Assembly: GCA_013399895.1 (NCBI GenBank)
Contig: VXBA01005117.1
Coordinates: forward strand, 1,477,334 to 1,541,333
Reading direction: 5' to 3'
DNA length: 64,000 nucleotides
From: Serilophus lunatus
Taxonomy: Eukaryota; Chordata; Aves; Passeriformes; Eurylaimidae
The notes under the pieces: generated by a model
Databases searched by the model: none
Told to the model about the DNA's origin: nothing
The model's input: the letters and a program-made list of their open reading frames with translations, nothing else
Part shown: piece by piece, positions 1 through 14,210 of the stretch
Numbering within the stretch: position 1 is the first letter of the stretch
Layout of the letters: every line of letters starts with the position of its first letter
Position numbers and translations under genes: made by a program

Positions 1-1837
1 GTTAAGGGTTCTTGCTGTTGTGCAAGAATGTGCTTAAGTTATATTTATATACCTTAATGAAATAGAAAAGAAAAACATGGTTCCTTTATTCAGACTTGCC
101 TATGTGTGACACAGCCATTGTCATCTTAAAAAAAAAAAATAAAAATTGAAATGTAGTGGTTCACAGCAATGTTTCAGAGGCAAACATGAGGAATGTCATC
201 AAGTCTCAAAGCCCAGATTGGACCAGTACCATTGTTCTTTTCCATTTCTGATGGCACACTGCATTGCACAAATGGAGAGAGGAAACAAAAGATTTATTTC
301 CTGGTTTGTGTTCTGATTTTTTTTTAATTTCTTGGAATGTTACTATGAAGGTTTTACTTAAATGGGAAGAAATTAAAAGGTCTTACTGGGATCAAAAAGA
401 ATCAAAAGAGTAGCACTTTCCCTCTGTTATCAGAATAATCACTTGTTTTCACAACTCTGCTGTTCCTGTTGTACTGAATTCACCATATGTTTAGACTAAG
501 CCAGTAACTATTTATTACTGACAGCAGTGCACCAAGATGTTTGATATCTAAAGCAGAGCTAGACAAAAACAGTTCTGTTTTTATGGCAATGATAATTTAT
601 TTTTTAAAAAATAGAATTTATTACAGGAATTTCATGTATTAGAAGTCCAGCAATTTTAAGAAAAATGCTTTATTTAAAAAAAAAACACATTAAAATATTT
701 TCAATCTACAAATTTGATATTAACCATTTCTCATTTCTATTTTGAAATCATTAGCTGAAGTTATTTCTCATAAATTTGTAAGGAAGCATTGGGGAAAATG
801 ATCTCAAAATGTAGAAGAGAAATAAAAATTTAAAATAGAAATATATTTAAATGTCAGCAAAGTCGATGCATATGAAATGCTTTAGTTTCCATATATCCAC
901 CCTGTCACTGGAAGTATTTTTTTAAAATTTTCTAGGTTGTCTATAGGGCAAGTGAGGGATGGCAATGTCCATGTTTAGCCACCAAAGACAGAAGGCACAA
1001 AACTAGGGCATATTGGCTGTTCATATCATTTGCAGAGTGATTTAGAATTAATTAGACAGATATATAATTTGCAAAGTAAATCGGAACTAATTAGGCAGGT
1101 TCTCAAAAGTGCTATTTTTCATTGACTGTGCTACATACAGGTGATGATTTACTTATGTGTTTGATGTGTCCAACACACTAAATTAACTCACATAATAGGC
1201 AAAATCTTGGAGGGAGTTTAAAATACTAGACCCTGCCATGTGTTCAAGCACCTAAGAAAGGTCTGAAAGAAAATCTTTTGTCAGCTTGCTATTGAAATGT
1301 GTGACAGATCCGTGAACACAACCTGACCCTGTTTATACCTGCTGACTGTACTCCTGAAAACGTGTGAGAGTGGGCAAAACAGAAATGTGTCAGAATTTCT
1401 ACACACCAGCAATTACACTCTCTGTGGAGGCTAAAAGAATATTCATAAGACAAATCTAAGTTTACCGTGCTACTGTGGTGCTGTTATTTATAAGGGGTAT
1501 GAGTACTCCAAGCACCATGGATTTCATATTACCCTGGGAAAGCATCAGGCAAGCATGACATCCTTAAATCACAGACTCCATTCACAATTCATACTGTGAA
1601 AAATGGGAATTCTGGTCTTTTTTTCCTGTGTTTTTGTTTGACATTGGACTTGCAAAAGACTTTTTTCCTGATAAATTGGGATTTTAACATATGAATCTGA
1701 AGTGTGACTGTGTTCTGCCCTTAAATTGCAACACAATATTTTTCATTTTACACTTTTAGTCACACTACTAGGAGAATATAAGGCCCTCATTCTCTGTCCT
1801 CATGATTATTTACAGAACTGTTTTAAATCAAAGTTGG
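1..1837. other. AT-rich non-coding sequence, no gene seen
   Basis: No open frame of convincing length or composition is present on either strand, and no exon, RNA gene or mobile element is recognisable. The sequence is AT-rich and mostly unique. It holds a run of 12 A at 128-139, other short A and T runs, and a diverged 39-bp tandem duplication at 1028-1098, which is listed separately. It reads as ordinary intergenic or intronic vertebrate DNA. Confidence 0.6.
1028..1098. repeat. Diverged 39-bp tandem duplication
   Basis: Two stretches of 32 bases starting at 1028 and 1067 match at about 25 of 32 positions by hand alignment. Both begin ATTTGCA and both contain TAATTAG near the end. The period is 39 bp. 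This fits an old local duplication that has since diverged. It has no evident coding role. Confidence 0.5.
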
Positions 1838-1957
1838 CCATAGAATCGCAGAGTACTTGGAAAGGACCTTAAAATCCTTCTCATTCCAACCCCCCTGCCA
1901 TGGGCAGGGACATTTTTTACTATTCCAGGTTGCTCTACATCTTTCTGGAATTTTCTT
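1838..1957 (-). mobile_element. CR1 LINE 3'-end fragment, 5'-truncated
   Basis: Read on the plus strand this is the reverse complement of the avian CR1 3' terminus. It starts with a decayed octamer (CATAGAATCGCAGAGT), then GGAAAGGACCTTAAAATC, then the diagnostic CCTGCCATGGGCAGGGACA and CCAGGTTGCTC. The left edge is the element's 3' end; the right edge fades after about 1936, so the 5' limit is approximate. CR1 elements insert by target-primed reverse transcription and are usually 5'-truncated, as here. No coding sequence remains. Confidence 0.9.
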
Positions 1958-4900
1958 AAATGCTCTTAATAAATCAGATTTACAAGTTTTCACTTCTAGT
2001 AAACCTTGTACTTCAAATGGGAGCTGAGTTTCTTGCATTTGCTGGGACGGCTGAAACTGCACAAACTGGTGCCCATCTCTGCCTTCATCTTCTGCTTGAA
2101 AAGACTGGAAGCATCTCATACTGTAGGATTCAGAGAAATAGTTTGGAAAATAACTTTGTAAAGTTTCCTCTGGTCTCAGAAAATGGGTAGAGGAAGAAGT
2201 GTGTGCACAGTTCCTTTCTGGCTCATTCCCCTTGGGTAATCTGGTGCTTGTAGCGACACTGACCTGTCACACAATGGTGGAAGAGGGATCAAAGTCCTTT
2301 TGTGCCTCTACCACTGGCCAGTTTGGGCAGAGTCCTTGTGCAGGTGTATGGCCTTCTAGTTGGTCAGTTCATTTGGCTGCAGTATTGTTGTATTTTTATT
2401 TGTGTGAGAACATTTTATTGGTCATATTACCGTATTTTATTCAAGCAGTGAATGTTACTCTTTATCAATTAAATTGCACCCAGTAATTTACAAAACCACA
2501 GCTGAAATCTTGGGTATTTCTCTGCAATTAAATTGTACTATCTTGGTATCTTGGAAAGGTCATCTTTATACTTGACTTCTTGTTTGTAAGGAGAACAAAT
2601 ATAGACTAGAAATAAGCCAAGCATTTATTGGAAAAGTCTGTGGTCTTAAGCTAATATTGCACTGATGTTATATTAGACTCCTTCTCATTAGAAATAGCTG
2701 AGACAGTTTGATTTTAAATATTAAAAATCAGATTAAAATTTAAGTAGTTTTGCATATTTCCCTTTCCTCAGGGAAAGAATTTTTGTTTTACAGAAGTTCC
2801 AGATAACTGTCAGCTCCCTGGGGGCTTACATTTTCTCTGTTTCTATTCCATTTCTGCCTCACAGTGGTCCTTATTCAAGGTGTTGGCTCTTTAGAAATAC
2901 CATTTACCCTGCTAAATCTAGAGTACCTAAAAATCTCGTTGATACTACAGACTATCACTCCATTTTCTTCTCAATTAATGCTGTTCGCATATGAAAAAAA
3001 AAATGTATTAAACATAAAAGATATTATTCCTGACAAAAAATCTCAGTAAAGAGAAAGAAAACATCTTATTTAGATATGCAAAAATCCCCAGCTTCCCAAA
3101 TATAAACCAGCAAGCTAGAGAAAGGAACTCAAGCAGTCAAAGAGGGATCCTGAAAGTCAGACTAAATGCTTAGAATTTTTCCCTGATACATTGTCCCTTC
3201 AACGGTTCCACCTGTTACTTTGAAGAATTTAGATTATTTTTTTTTTCCCCTGGAAAGAAGACACTTTTAAAAAATTCACTCTACATGTCCTTAAGCCTGT
3301 ATTTGTTGCCCTTAAGGGAAGCTTTTTTATTTCTTTTGATTCCTGCTCCAAGTATCATAATAATCCATGTAATTGTTTTATTTCTGCCTTAAGGGATGGA
3401 AAGAAAAGTTACAACAAGTAATTAAAAAGTAAAAAATGATATAAAAAGATTTCTGTTGCCATGTGTGTATGCATAGTGTAGTACTGTATGCTCAGTGAGA
3501 TTTTTTAAAATTTATATTAATGAGTGTAGGTCTGTTTACACTTTTATAGAAGGCTCATGACCCGTTCAACATGTTTTTCTACTGCTGTATGTACTTGTAT
3601 TTTAGTCACTTAAAGATTACAGTTTTAAACTGGTATTATGCAGAATTTGATGTTCTAGCTCATGATAGGTTTGATTTTAATAAAAATAAAATCAAAACTA
3701 AAAATTAAAAGTTTTGCATAATAGATGTCAACAGTTACTCTTTGCAGCTAATGTGGAACTTTGCTGATCAGTGGAGAGGAAATAATAGGATAATAAAGGC
3801 ATAGCAGTGAGCTGTAAATGACTGATTGACAAAGGAAAAAATAGGAAAAATACAGATTTAAAAGGTACTTTTAAAATTGAATTCTGAGTTTGAGTGAAAC
3901 AGAAGGTTGTGGAGGAATTTTTCCATTGATTTTAGGAAAGGAGGAGTCTTAAGCCTAAATGCTTATACATAATGAATCTTATTTCTGTTTTAATGGTGGT
4001 TTAACATCATTTTAGCAAATGAAATTACCCTGGTACCAAATGGAAGTCAGGCAGCAGCGAGTCATACATAGTGACTCTACAAATTGTACTGGGGTGGAAC
4101 TGGTGTAAAGTAGGTTTACATTGGTAAATCAAGGCCTTTATGCTACAGGCAGCATCTTACTATTGTAGATTTAGTAGCTCATGCTTGTGAGATACAGTTT
4201 TTCCAAACTGGGTATTCTTTTTTCTCTTTTTCTAAACCATTTCTGTACAGTGGTTTATTCTGATTTTTTTAGTTCCTCTTACTTCTCAACCCATAGCCAA
4301 TATCCTCTTTTGATTTTTTTGAAAAAATTTTGAGATACAGCATTTTTCTCAAGACTTGTATTCCTGTGAGTATGGAGTAATAACAATTGTTTTCCACATT
4401 TTAAGTGACAAGCCATTGTAATTTCTGCATATGTGCAGATCCATTCTTTAAAGATTCTTTTTTGCTTCTAGTATTTAAATATCTTTTTTAAATATCTTAA
4501 ATGTGCCCCCTTGGTATCCTTGCCAAGGTTGATTATATCGCACATGTAACTAAAACTGAAGGAGGAAGAATTGCTTTGTACAGCAGAAGAAGTGACTACC
4601 AGGGAGAGCTGCCCAAGGTGAGGATGGTCTTTAAATCCATTCTCTGAAGCAGAGTCATTTTTCCATGTGCAGTATTGATTATATTCCCATTTTGATGACC
4701 AAAACTGTGATTGTGCAGTTGAAAGACCTTGAAATAGAATCCTTCCTTCCCTGAAACTGCCTTATTTCTATATGGTCTCTCTATATTTCTGTCATATACT
4801 CAAACAATACCAGAGGCAAATAGATTGACTTTTTTTCAGTGCTCTGCAAATATAGAGTTTTCTGTTTCCATTTAAGTACTTCTACAATAAGTTTCAAAAC

Positions 4901-5458
4901 GTTTTTAAAATATTAGTTTTTCACTTCACAGTCTGATGTGAAATCATTTTATCAGATTTTACTTTCTTTTTTTTTTTTAATAAATGGAAATATAAAGGGA
5001 TCTAAATCTAGATTTCAGGGTCTGGTTCTCTCTTCTGCTGCCAACTCTGTTTTCCTGCCTTGTGCTGTGCTGATATTTATGCCATCATGTGTTAAGAGGG
5101 CTCAGGAAAAAGATTATTTAAAAACTAACTCTATGGAAAAAGATACCATTTTGGGGATAATTCAGCTTCCTAAAATGGCTTAGCAGGGCTTGTACAAATA
5201 ATAGTGAGGCACAAGCAAAGGCTCTGCAATGCCTAAGAAAGGGCAAGGGAAATGTCAGTAGTAAGCCCAGCTTAGTGACTGTGGCACAACTCTCAAAAGA
5301 CCTCAGTTCACCCCTGTGAAATATCTGTAAAATGTTCATAAATCTCCAGAAATGTCCACAACACGTTAATTGAGTTCACTTAGTCTGTGATTTTAGGGCC
5401 CATCTATTATGGTGGTCACTCAGGACAAGAAAGGTGCTGTGCTGTCTGGAGTCCTGGG
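1958..5458. other. AT-rich non-coding sequence, no gene seen
   Basis: Open frames are all under about 100 codons, mutually overlapping and of unlikely composition. At least one (1960) opens only at TTG, which is not a normal eukaryotic start. There are T runs at 3237-3246 and 4967-4978. I see no mobile element or RNA gene in this interval. Confidence 0.6.
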
Positions 5459-5568
5459 GCACCAAAGCTTGGAGGGACTTGGGATAGTGAAAGGTGTCCC
5501 TGCCCATGGCAAGGGGTGGGACTCAATAATCTTTGAGGTCTCTTCCAACCCAAATCATTCTATGATTG
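5459..5568 (+). mobile_element. CR1 LINE 3'-end fragment, 5'-truncated
   Basis: This is the plus-strand orientation of the avian CR1 3' terminus: AGTGAAAGGTGTCCCTGCCC, then CATGGCAAGGGGTGGGACTC, then GGTCTCTTCCAACCCAAATC, ending in ATTCTATGATTG, a decayed 3' octamer repeat. Only the last hundred or so bases of the element are present, with no reading frame. The 5' boundary near 5459 is approximate because the match weakens there. Confidence 0.92.
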
Positions 5569-8126
5569 CAACAGCTTAAACCCAATGTAATTAAATCTCA
5601 TCTCCAGGGCTATTGATATGGAAATAGCTCATTTAAAATACAGCTGTATTTTTAAAGGGATAATATTTATGACCACAAAAATGCAGACTGCTTGTGATAT
5701 AATATCTTGAATTTTCAAACTCGTTTTCTTTATCTAAAAGTTTTGGTTTATAACACTTAGGTATTTACTATAGATTTAGAGACTTATGAAATAAAGTTTT
5801 AAAAACCCAAAGAAAACTTTTTAATAAGTTGTACCTGAAATGCAACCTATTTGCAGCTGTCTTTGCAAGTCTTTCTTGTAAAATATGAAAGCTAAATGCT
5901 ATCTGTTCTGAAGGAACACTGAGCAAGACAAACTATTTGATGTGACACATTCATGCTTTGCTTGTCAGCCAAAACAGTTTTCACTATTATTCACTGCCCT
6001 TTGTATATTGAAGAACATATCTAAAGTAAGCTGAACGCTCTTGTGTTTTGTGATAGTGTGTTACTGGGAAAATAAAACAGCTACAATTATCTGCTCAACA
6101 AATGGAACTTGTCAGCTGGCAGGCACACAGAGCTAATGCAGATGGCCAGCTCAGGAAAGCTGTCAAAAAAAGGACTGAAATAAAATATATTTTCTCCATA
6201 TTCTGTAGACTTTCTAAAATGATATTTTTTTATGAAGTCAGTTCAGAGGATTTTAGTTCTTTTTTTATAGTTCAGGTGTTTTTCTAACTTCTGGAGAAAA
6301 AATACTTTTAGAGGAAGAAGTATTACCAACATAGAGAGAAGTAACTTTTGATGTCATGGTGATACTGTGTAGAGGATCTTTGCATGCAAGTGTTCCTCTC
6401 CTTGGGATAAAAGAATAGGGTTTATATCTACCATATATAGAGATTTTGGATACATAAATTGGAGATTTTATATAATCCGGGACAAGTAGCTGCCTTCCTT
6501 TTTTGGAATAAATATCATTTTCCTCTGATATGAGTTGCATGTGGGTAACACCTGAGAGAAACCATCTTTTATTGGAGAGCATTTTTATTGTTTGCTGTTC
6601 TATTTGTTATTTTATTCTTTACAAGTAATAAAAAATACTCATCCTTATGAGGTGTTCTCTCTGTGCAGCATAGAGAGGTAACAGATAACTGCAAAATGGC
6701 AGATTAAAGTGAAAAAAAGTACATGAAAGGTATAGTTAGCACTGACATTATTGTACATGGTGGAAAATTGGACTTATTTATTAATATATGCTCTTGCCTA
6801 CCCTGTAGGGTTATGGTATGAAGACCAGCTTAGTCTAAAAAAATTCAGTCCATCTGGAATGTGTAAGACTTTCATGTTGAGCTATTTTGGGGTTTTTTGA
6901 CATTAGATATCCAGTTATGCTGGCTTTTTACTTGTTTGATTTTATTTTTGTTTAATTGATAATATTCAGAGTGGGTTTTGCTCAGTTCTGTTCTGTGCTT
7001 TGGTTTTGGGTGGGGTTTTTTTAATGAGTGCTGAGCCAGGGCAAAATTTTTGTTCGGTCATTTGCAAAGGGACGTGCTGTGACAACAAAAGGAAATAAAT
7101 TGCAAACAAATAGAAGGGGGCTCAGAAGTGCCACGCTCTGTGCTGAGCTGTGCAATGGATAGCCAGAAGCCTGGAGTCAGTCAGGATGGGCCTTTCAAAG
7201 GGCTTCTGTGTGAAAGCACAATTGGTTAGAGGTGCATTCTGTGGCAGTATCAGCCTCCTCAGGAGGAACACACACACCCCCAGGGTCTGATCCACTGAGC
7301 TGCATTCTTTGATCCGGAATGCTGAGAAGCCACCCTTGTGCCAGGATAAACTTATTTAATAGCACTAGCTCTTGTTATTTCCCTTTTCTCTGTGGCATAC
7401 TCTTAGTACAAAGCTAAACTGGAAGATTAACATTCACTTTTCTGTCTGTATCCTCCCTCTGAAGGAGAAAAGCGTTGAGAAGCCCTTATTTATTTTTAAT
7501 AGAGATCCTAATGTTCGCTGTAGTTTGCTGCAGTTCAAACTGCTCTACATCCCAGGCTGGTGTGAGGCAGGTTGTACATCCTTCTTTGCTTAACTTCTTA
7601 CAATAAAAGTAGCTTGAGGCTGTGTCAAAGATTAACCTGCTCACAGGACTCAGGAGATACAGAGCTGGAAAGGGTGAAAAGCAGCTAGTGTGGATTTTTT
7701 TAATATCTCCATTATCTTTTATATTAAAGGCTTCTTGCACCTGCTGTCTTTAAAAGATGTTTTGATCTTAAATTCCAGGAACCTGGGGGCTTTAAGAACA
7801 TAGGCTGCCAAAGTGGCATTTCTGGGAACTCAAGGGAATTTTGCAAACAAAAAGAAAAAAAAAATTGGCACAGGAGTTTAGTGCTTTGCTATGGCCTTTG
7901 TTTCTTCAAAATTTTAACATGCTGCAAAATTTTTACGTATCATTAAATATCTCATTATTTTTGTTCAGATGTCACATCCTGTATGCAAGAATAGAATATA
8001 ACACACTTTTACTGAATTTGCAATTCATTGGGTCTTTTCCTTTAAGTAAGTGGATGCTGAACCTCAATAATAAAAAAGACCTGTCTGGATACACATTTAT
8101 CCATCTATACAACTTCCTTTAAAGAT
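5569..8126. other. AT-rich non-coding sequence, no gene seen
   Basis: No coding region can be supported. The part from about 7010 to 7340 is less AT-rich and less simple than its surroundings. It contains a small palindrome, CCTTTCAAAGG, at about 7191-7201, and a short CA run near 7269. It could be a conserved non-coding element, but nothing in the sequence proves it. The rest is unremarkable. Confidence 0.55.
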
Positions 8127-8209
8127 CATGGAATCATAGAATTGTTTGAGATAGAAGAGATCTTAAAGATCATCTATTTCCAGCCCCTCTGCCATGGGCA
8201 GGGACACAA
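8127..8209 (-). mobile_element. CR1 LINE 3'-end fragment, very short
   Basis: The plus strand reads CATGGAATCATAGAATTG, then GATCTTAAAGATCATC, then CCTCTGCCATGGGCAGGGAC, which is the reverse complement of a CR1 3' end. Two recognisable octamer units (GAATCATAGAAT) sit at the left edge. Only about 80 bases of the element are present. The junction with flanking DNA is near 8209. Confidence 0.92.
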
Positions 8210-8347
8210 ATCCACGTTTCTGTGTACAAACAGGATATGTTTGCTTTTAGGGATTCTGTGTATGTATATGCATGTACCTACATATCAAACATATATTCCA
8301 TATATGCACTTAATTTGTATGGAGGTTGGTGAGCATGTATGTGTATG

Positions 8348-8361
8348 TATATATATATATA
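8348..8361. repeat. (TA)7 microsatellite
   Basis: Seven uninterrupted TA units lie within a longer patch rich in TATG, CATA and ATGT words. It is a candidate polymorphic marker with no other evident function. Confidence 0.85.
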
Positions 8362-11300
8362 CATTTGCACACTCTGGTTTTGAAGCATCTCCAGTTAAAC
8401 TGGGAGTAATATTTTATTTAACATTGAAAAGCTGAATTGAATTTCTTTTTTTAGTTAAGCTCAAAGGATCCCCTTTAACCTATAAAGCAGAAATTGGACC
8501 AAAATTTTTGTCTTCTGTAAAGACCAATTATTTTCTAGTTTCTGGTTTGTCAGGGGCTTCACACCACCCTCCATTCTCCAAGTTTTTTGCTCAGTTCCAC
8601 AAGATGTTTGAGTGTCTGAAAAGTACTTCACATTCAATTTTTATTGAAATGTGGGTGTTAGAGATGCTTGACTTATATTCTTCCAGATGTATGAGCAGAA
8701 TTTTAGGATGCCATATGGGAACAGAAACATGAGCCATAAAGGGTTATTAACCTCTCAGCAGAAAATTCAAGTTGTTATTGAACACTTTGTCATCAAAGCA
8801 ACATTTTATTTGTGTGATATGATGGCCTTTCTGAGCTCTGGTGAAACATTCTTGGTTAGCATTGGCCTTGGTCCAACTACCCCAACAAAAAAAGGAAGAC
8901 ACAAAGCAGATCAAAAGAAGAACCCTATGAACAGAGATTCTCATAAGTAACACAAAAAACCACGTGTGTTCACACACACAGTACTTACTTGTCACCCTGT
9001 AAGAAAGAGGGAAAACAAGAAAAAAGAACATTGATTTCATATAGAAAATACATTTACTGTTTAGATACTCCACAACAGTAACTGCACAGTCACTGGCACT
9101 TCATAGAGCCAAGCATTCAAATTGCACATATTGAATTTACTCCAGACTATCATATGTAAAAACAGAGCTTGACACCCCTTACATTGATTTCTCAGCATTA
9201 TCATGTTGTCAGGTCTTCTTTTACTGCCATCAACGTTTTTTTTAACACTACCTGCATTGGAGAATTCGTAAGTCTATCATGGATTTGCTTATATTTCATT
9301 GTAGCTAACTGTTAAATCCAAATCACTTATATCCAGTGTCTGACTTTGAAAATGGTGTACCAGTACCTACCTTACCAAGCAGAAGGCTTTGATAAACTTG
9401 CTGAAAGCAGAAATTAATATCAAGACTTTGTCCCCCAGTGGTAAAGCATGCCATACCTGGATTTCAATGCCACATATTCCTGTCATCATTGTATTATTTG
9501 ATCCAGTTATTTCAACAGAACAAGAGACATGAAAATACACTGAGGACTCCATTAATCCCCCTTGCACCACAGAATGTCTTTGGAAAGATATATTTCCTTT
9601 TCCTTTTTTTCTGTTTCATTTGTAAGTACAGAACTTGCCAAAAACCAGTCAGATTTTAAACAAAATCTAAAGCCAGGTTTACATGTGGCCTGTAAGAAAT
9701 GCATATTCAACATCAAAACAAAGGCAGAAGTACAGAAATCAATAACCTTTGACAATAACTGATAGCCTAGAGAGAGACTGTTAATAGATGTTGCCGGTCT
9801 TTGTACACCACAAGTAAACTGGAAGTATCAAAATTACTTTGGATAATTAAATCATGAAAGATAATTTGCTGGAGAGTTGCCTATAAAGAAAATAGGAAAC
9901 CAGAGGACATTCCCTATACAACTGACAGACCTAATGTGTGCTTTTTGATTTTATTTATTTATTCTTTTCTTCCACCCACTGGAACTCATGAGAAAATACA
10001 ATATATCCAGCAGCACAAATCCCAGTGAAAAACATTGGTATTGACTGTATTCCAGTGAAGCCAAAGCATGCTCTAAATAACAGTCTACCTTTTTCACTCA
10101 CTTCTAAAATAGCTTCTCTCCAGTGCTGATTCTATCAGTTTGCTTTTATATTGATACCTATACGTTATCAGCATAGTGAGGACTAGAATGACATATTTAA
10201 ACCTCAGCTTTGCTTTAAAAATTTGCTCTGAAGGTTTTTAAGGACAGAACTCCCTCACTAAGAGGCTGAATTAAGTAAAAAAGAGTGAGACCAGAAATCC
10301 TGTGTTTGGATTCTTCCCCTTTCCCCCTCTGCCCCCATAGATATTCCAACAAATATTTTCATTAAATGGGATTCAGCTTTAGTAGAAATTTTATGACTGA
10401 TGTGAAAGCTCACCAACTGTTCTGCAGGACCAGGGCTTCTGATAAGTGGCATGGAAATGTGGTTAAGGCAGGAAACCACCATCTCCAGATAATTTTTAGG
10501 GCTTAACTCAACCTAAACACATTTCCTAGGCAATGTTCAGATATTTTTGCTTTGTTTTGAATTATTGGTTGTTGTTCTTTGGTTTTGCTGCTTAATTCTT
10601 TGCTAATTGTTTGGCTTGGCAAGGACTTTCTCGGGGGGGCTGAGGTCAGTCTCTATAAGCACCTTTGGTTTCTGGCCATAGCTCATTAAATAAAGATATT
10701 AGAGAGGTTGTTGGACCTTGTCTTTGACACCTAAGAAGAAAACAGGCATATAATGTCAAAAGTGTTACTTTTGCCTTTGTGTGCACACACACAACCTCTC
10801 ATTGTTATGCTTGAGAATAAAACCCAAAACACTTCAGTGGTTCAGACATATTATTTTGTCAAGTCCTTACTCTGTCTTGTTGACAGAATACATTTTCTCA
10901 AAAGCTGAAATCATTCTGTCAAGGAAACTTATTTTGTGCAATAATCCTGCTTGTTGACAAATGTTCAAAATGGAAAAAAATGTTCAATTATTCTGGGAAT
11001 GTTCTGCCTGGTATCTCTAGCCTTATTTATTTTGCCATGGGAAAAAATGGTTATTAGTTTGTAGGTGAACTATCCAGGCCTTGATGTAATGAAAGAAAAA
11101 CGTATCTTCCTTATATGTACGTGAGTGTGCTTTAGGGGAAGCTTTTTTCAAAGAATGTTGTTCAGTTTTAGGTCACATTCCAAATGACTGATCAGCAGAG
11201 GAGGACAGGCAGTGTGTGCATCAAGGGAGTGAAGGAAGGCTGAACAAAACCCAGATATATCTGTCATTTATGTCAAGCAACCCTGACAATGAAATGAAGA

Positions 11301-14191
11301 CACATTTTCAAGTGGACTCATGTTAATAGTTGCATATACAAATAGAAAAGCATGACAATGAAAAAGAATGTTTGCAATGGGTTGTTTCTGCTTGTGTTCC
11401 CACTATGGCCTCCAAATTAAATCAGTTCTAGTGTTGGAAGGTGAATTTCCTAGATTTCCATAATCTGGTCCTACGTGTATTTATGCTGTTGATCTTTGGA
11501 TCTGTTCAGGTTTTCTTTTGTTCTCTAGACCTCCACAAGTAAAATGAGTACTGTGATTCGGTTTTGGATAGTCATCCTTGTCCATTAATTGATACCCACA
11601 GAGGTTTTCATTCTTTAATAGTGCAGCCACTTTTTTTTTTTTTATTATTGTGTTTTGGCTTATTCTATTGTTCCCTACTGTATTGTCTACCACACGAGTC
11701 TAAGCAAAGTAGTGGATTTTTTCTCCCATTCCCATACCTTTCATTCATTCTATTGATTTACCAGTCCTTTGTAGTCTTACTGTCAATTGTCTTGATCTCT
11801 TTAATTCCTAGTATACAGCATTTTTGTCATACATTAAAAAAAGATGTCATTCTATCTGATTTTGCATTCAAAGGAAATTCAGATTTTTGAAATAATAAGC
11901 AGTGTGTAAGAACGTCTGCTTCTTTGACACCTTTAGATCAAAGAGAAAAGCAACAGGGTTTTTAATAGATACTCTTAGATGTAAATGATATTGAGAGACA
12001 AAGCAGAAGTAGAACAGAGCTGACTTTTCCTTTCAGATAGGCAGCCTTTCTATTTATTAGCTTCATCTCAAATCACAGATGAGTTTCACATCTGAAAATG
12101 TTCAGCAGAATAACTGACCAACATCATGAAGTCTCTACATTTCGTATGTTCTCACCCTCACACACGAGGTTGAAGAAGGTATTTGTATAGAATTCTTTGG
12201 ATATGAGACAGTTTTGAATTCTTTGAGCTGGGGTAAGGTTTTACCAAAACCAGGTTGATGAGTGCTACTGACTCACAAATGTGGATTTTAAGTGCCAGTT
12301 TACTTCATTACAGTCAGCAGATGTAATGGTGATATACACATTCCTGAGTGAGAAAACTTCATCTGAAGTTTTCTAATATCAAGAGTTTTGATACATTTGT
12401 ATTTTGACATCTCTTTTCCAATTATGCCATTCTCAAAACTGATAATATCTGGTCTGAACTTTGTTACTATGCCTCTTTTAACTCAAAAATTTTTAGTCTT
12501 GTTCACTTTTCTGTGATGAGATGAGCTGCTGATTCTTTGTCCTCTCAGGGTGCTCATGGTAGAGGAAAAGGCTTTTTTGCCAGTGGCATTAATTCATGTT
12601 GTGTATCATTTAGAGGACTCTCATAAATTGAAGTCTTCTATTTCCGTTTTCTTCTCCAAAGTAATGAAATATTTAAATCAAATTAATAATTTAAAATAGT
12701 TGCTGTTAAGTTCATTTAGCTATTTGAGTGTCTACAGAGAAACTAAGATGACTTTTCAGTACTTGAACTCAAGATAAATATGAACGCACCTAAACAGTTC
12801 TAGATTATTATACATCATTCTAAAATATCATTCTAAATCATCATAGTGGTTTATAAATGTTATCAGTTTTCGTTATTTTAAGCACCTTTAGAAATCATCA
12901 CCCTCTTTCACAAGGTCGTTAAAGCACAGAGTGGTGGTGCTATGGTAGTGCTGGGGCTCCTGTAAATGGACATTTCTCAGCTTAATGGTTATGAAGTTCC
13001 TGTAGCCCTAATGCATTGTGCTCTGTTCATTCTATTTCTTTCTGTCACTCCATTCTCCAGGAACTTGCCATCAGAATTTTATTCTATTTCTCTGCTCAGT
13101 CTCATAAATTTGATAGCATATAGTGGCTTAGGAGAAATCATTTTTTCCTGAGAGTTGTTAAATCAGATCATCAGATGAAAAGAAATATCCAGTCCAGCAT
13201 CCTGCTCAGAGAAGTGTCAGGTAACAACTGTTTAGAAATTTTAAATATCAGAACATGATTTAAAGGTTGTGGTTGTGGGGTTTTATTGTTGTTCTTCAAT
13301 TAAGTGAACTTTATGGAATACAATTCATTCCCTAAAACCGTTGAATTGCTGGGGCACATTTGTTATGTGCATTATGAGATGTAGTTGCAGTACTGTTTTC
13401 ACACTGTATTTGTGAGTATTTTCTGAATGCAGACTCATAAGCCAAGAAAGCAGAATAGGTTTGTAGTATTATAAAACCAAATAATTCGTCATTTACAATT
13501 GATTAAAGCATCATTTAAAAGCTACAAAGCAGTTGTCTATTCCAATTTTTTTTAACTTAGAGGCATTTTCTATTCTGTACCTTTTACATTCTATATGAGA
13601 CATTAGAAGCAAGATAACTCTTATGAAATAATGCATTTGCTCAGACAATTTGTTAAACCATTTTTTTTTCAGACGTTACGACACTTCTTTTTCTCTAAAC
13701 GTAAAAATACATGAAAATTATGTTCAAGGTTTAACTTAGGACTAGTAGAGCAAGAAAATTACCTGCAAGGAATTGCATTTTTCTACCAAGCTGCAGCAGG
13801 GCAGAATTGCACATTAATATAAGTTGCCACTTCTTCTTGACCTTGCAATGGGGTTCTGACTCCCATCATTAGCTGCGAATTTGCACATTTTGTGTAACTG
13901 AAGTCTTTATTATTGCTGTAATTAAACATAAATTTGTATGAATTGTTTCTGTGACTATTTTGCTGACTAGTTAGTTGTTGATATGTGCTATGTAGGATTT
14001 GAAAAGATGTAAAAGAACAGCAAACTAAGTACTCCACTTGGAAATCTTGTAAACCTCAGTTAAACGATTTCTAGGTTAACTTGAAGGTATGTTTCACTTA
14101 ATGCCTCATTTTCTTATTCCTTGCTTCGAAATGTTCACCTCAACTATTTTATACTATTTCTTCCATCATTTAAGTTCTGAATTTTTGGGTG

Positions 14192-14210
14192 AAAAAAAAA
14201 AAAAAAAAAA
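14192..14210. repeat. A19 homopolymer
   Basis: Nineteen A follow a G, then GATG and a second A run. The tract is not preceded by a recognisable retroposed sequence, so it is called a simple A-rich tract rather than the tail of a processed copy. Confidence 0.85.
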
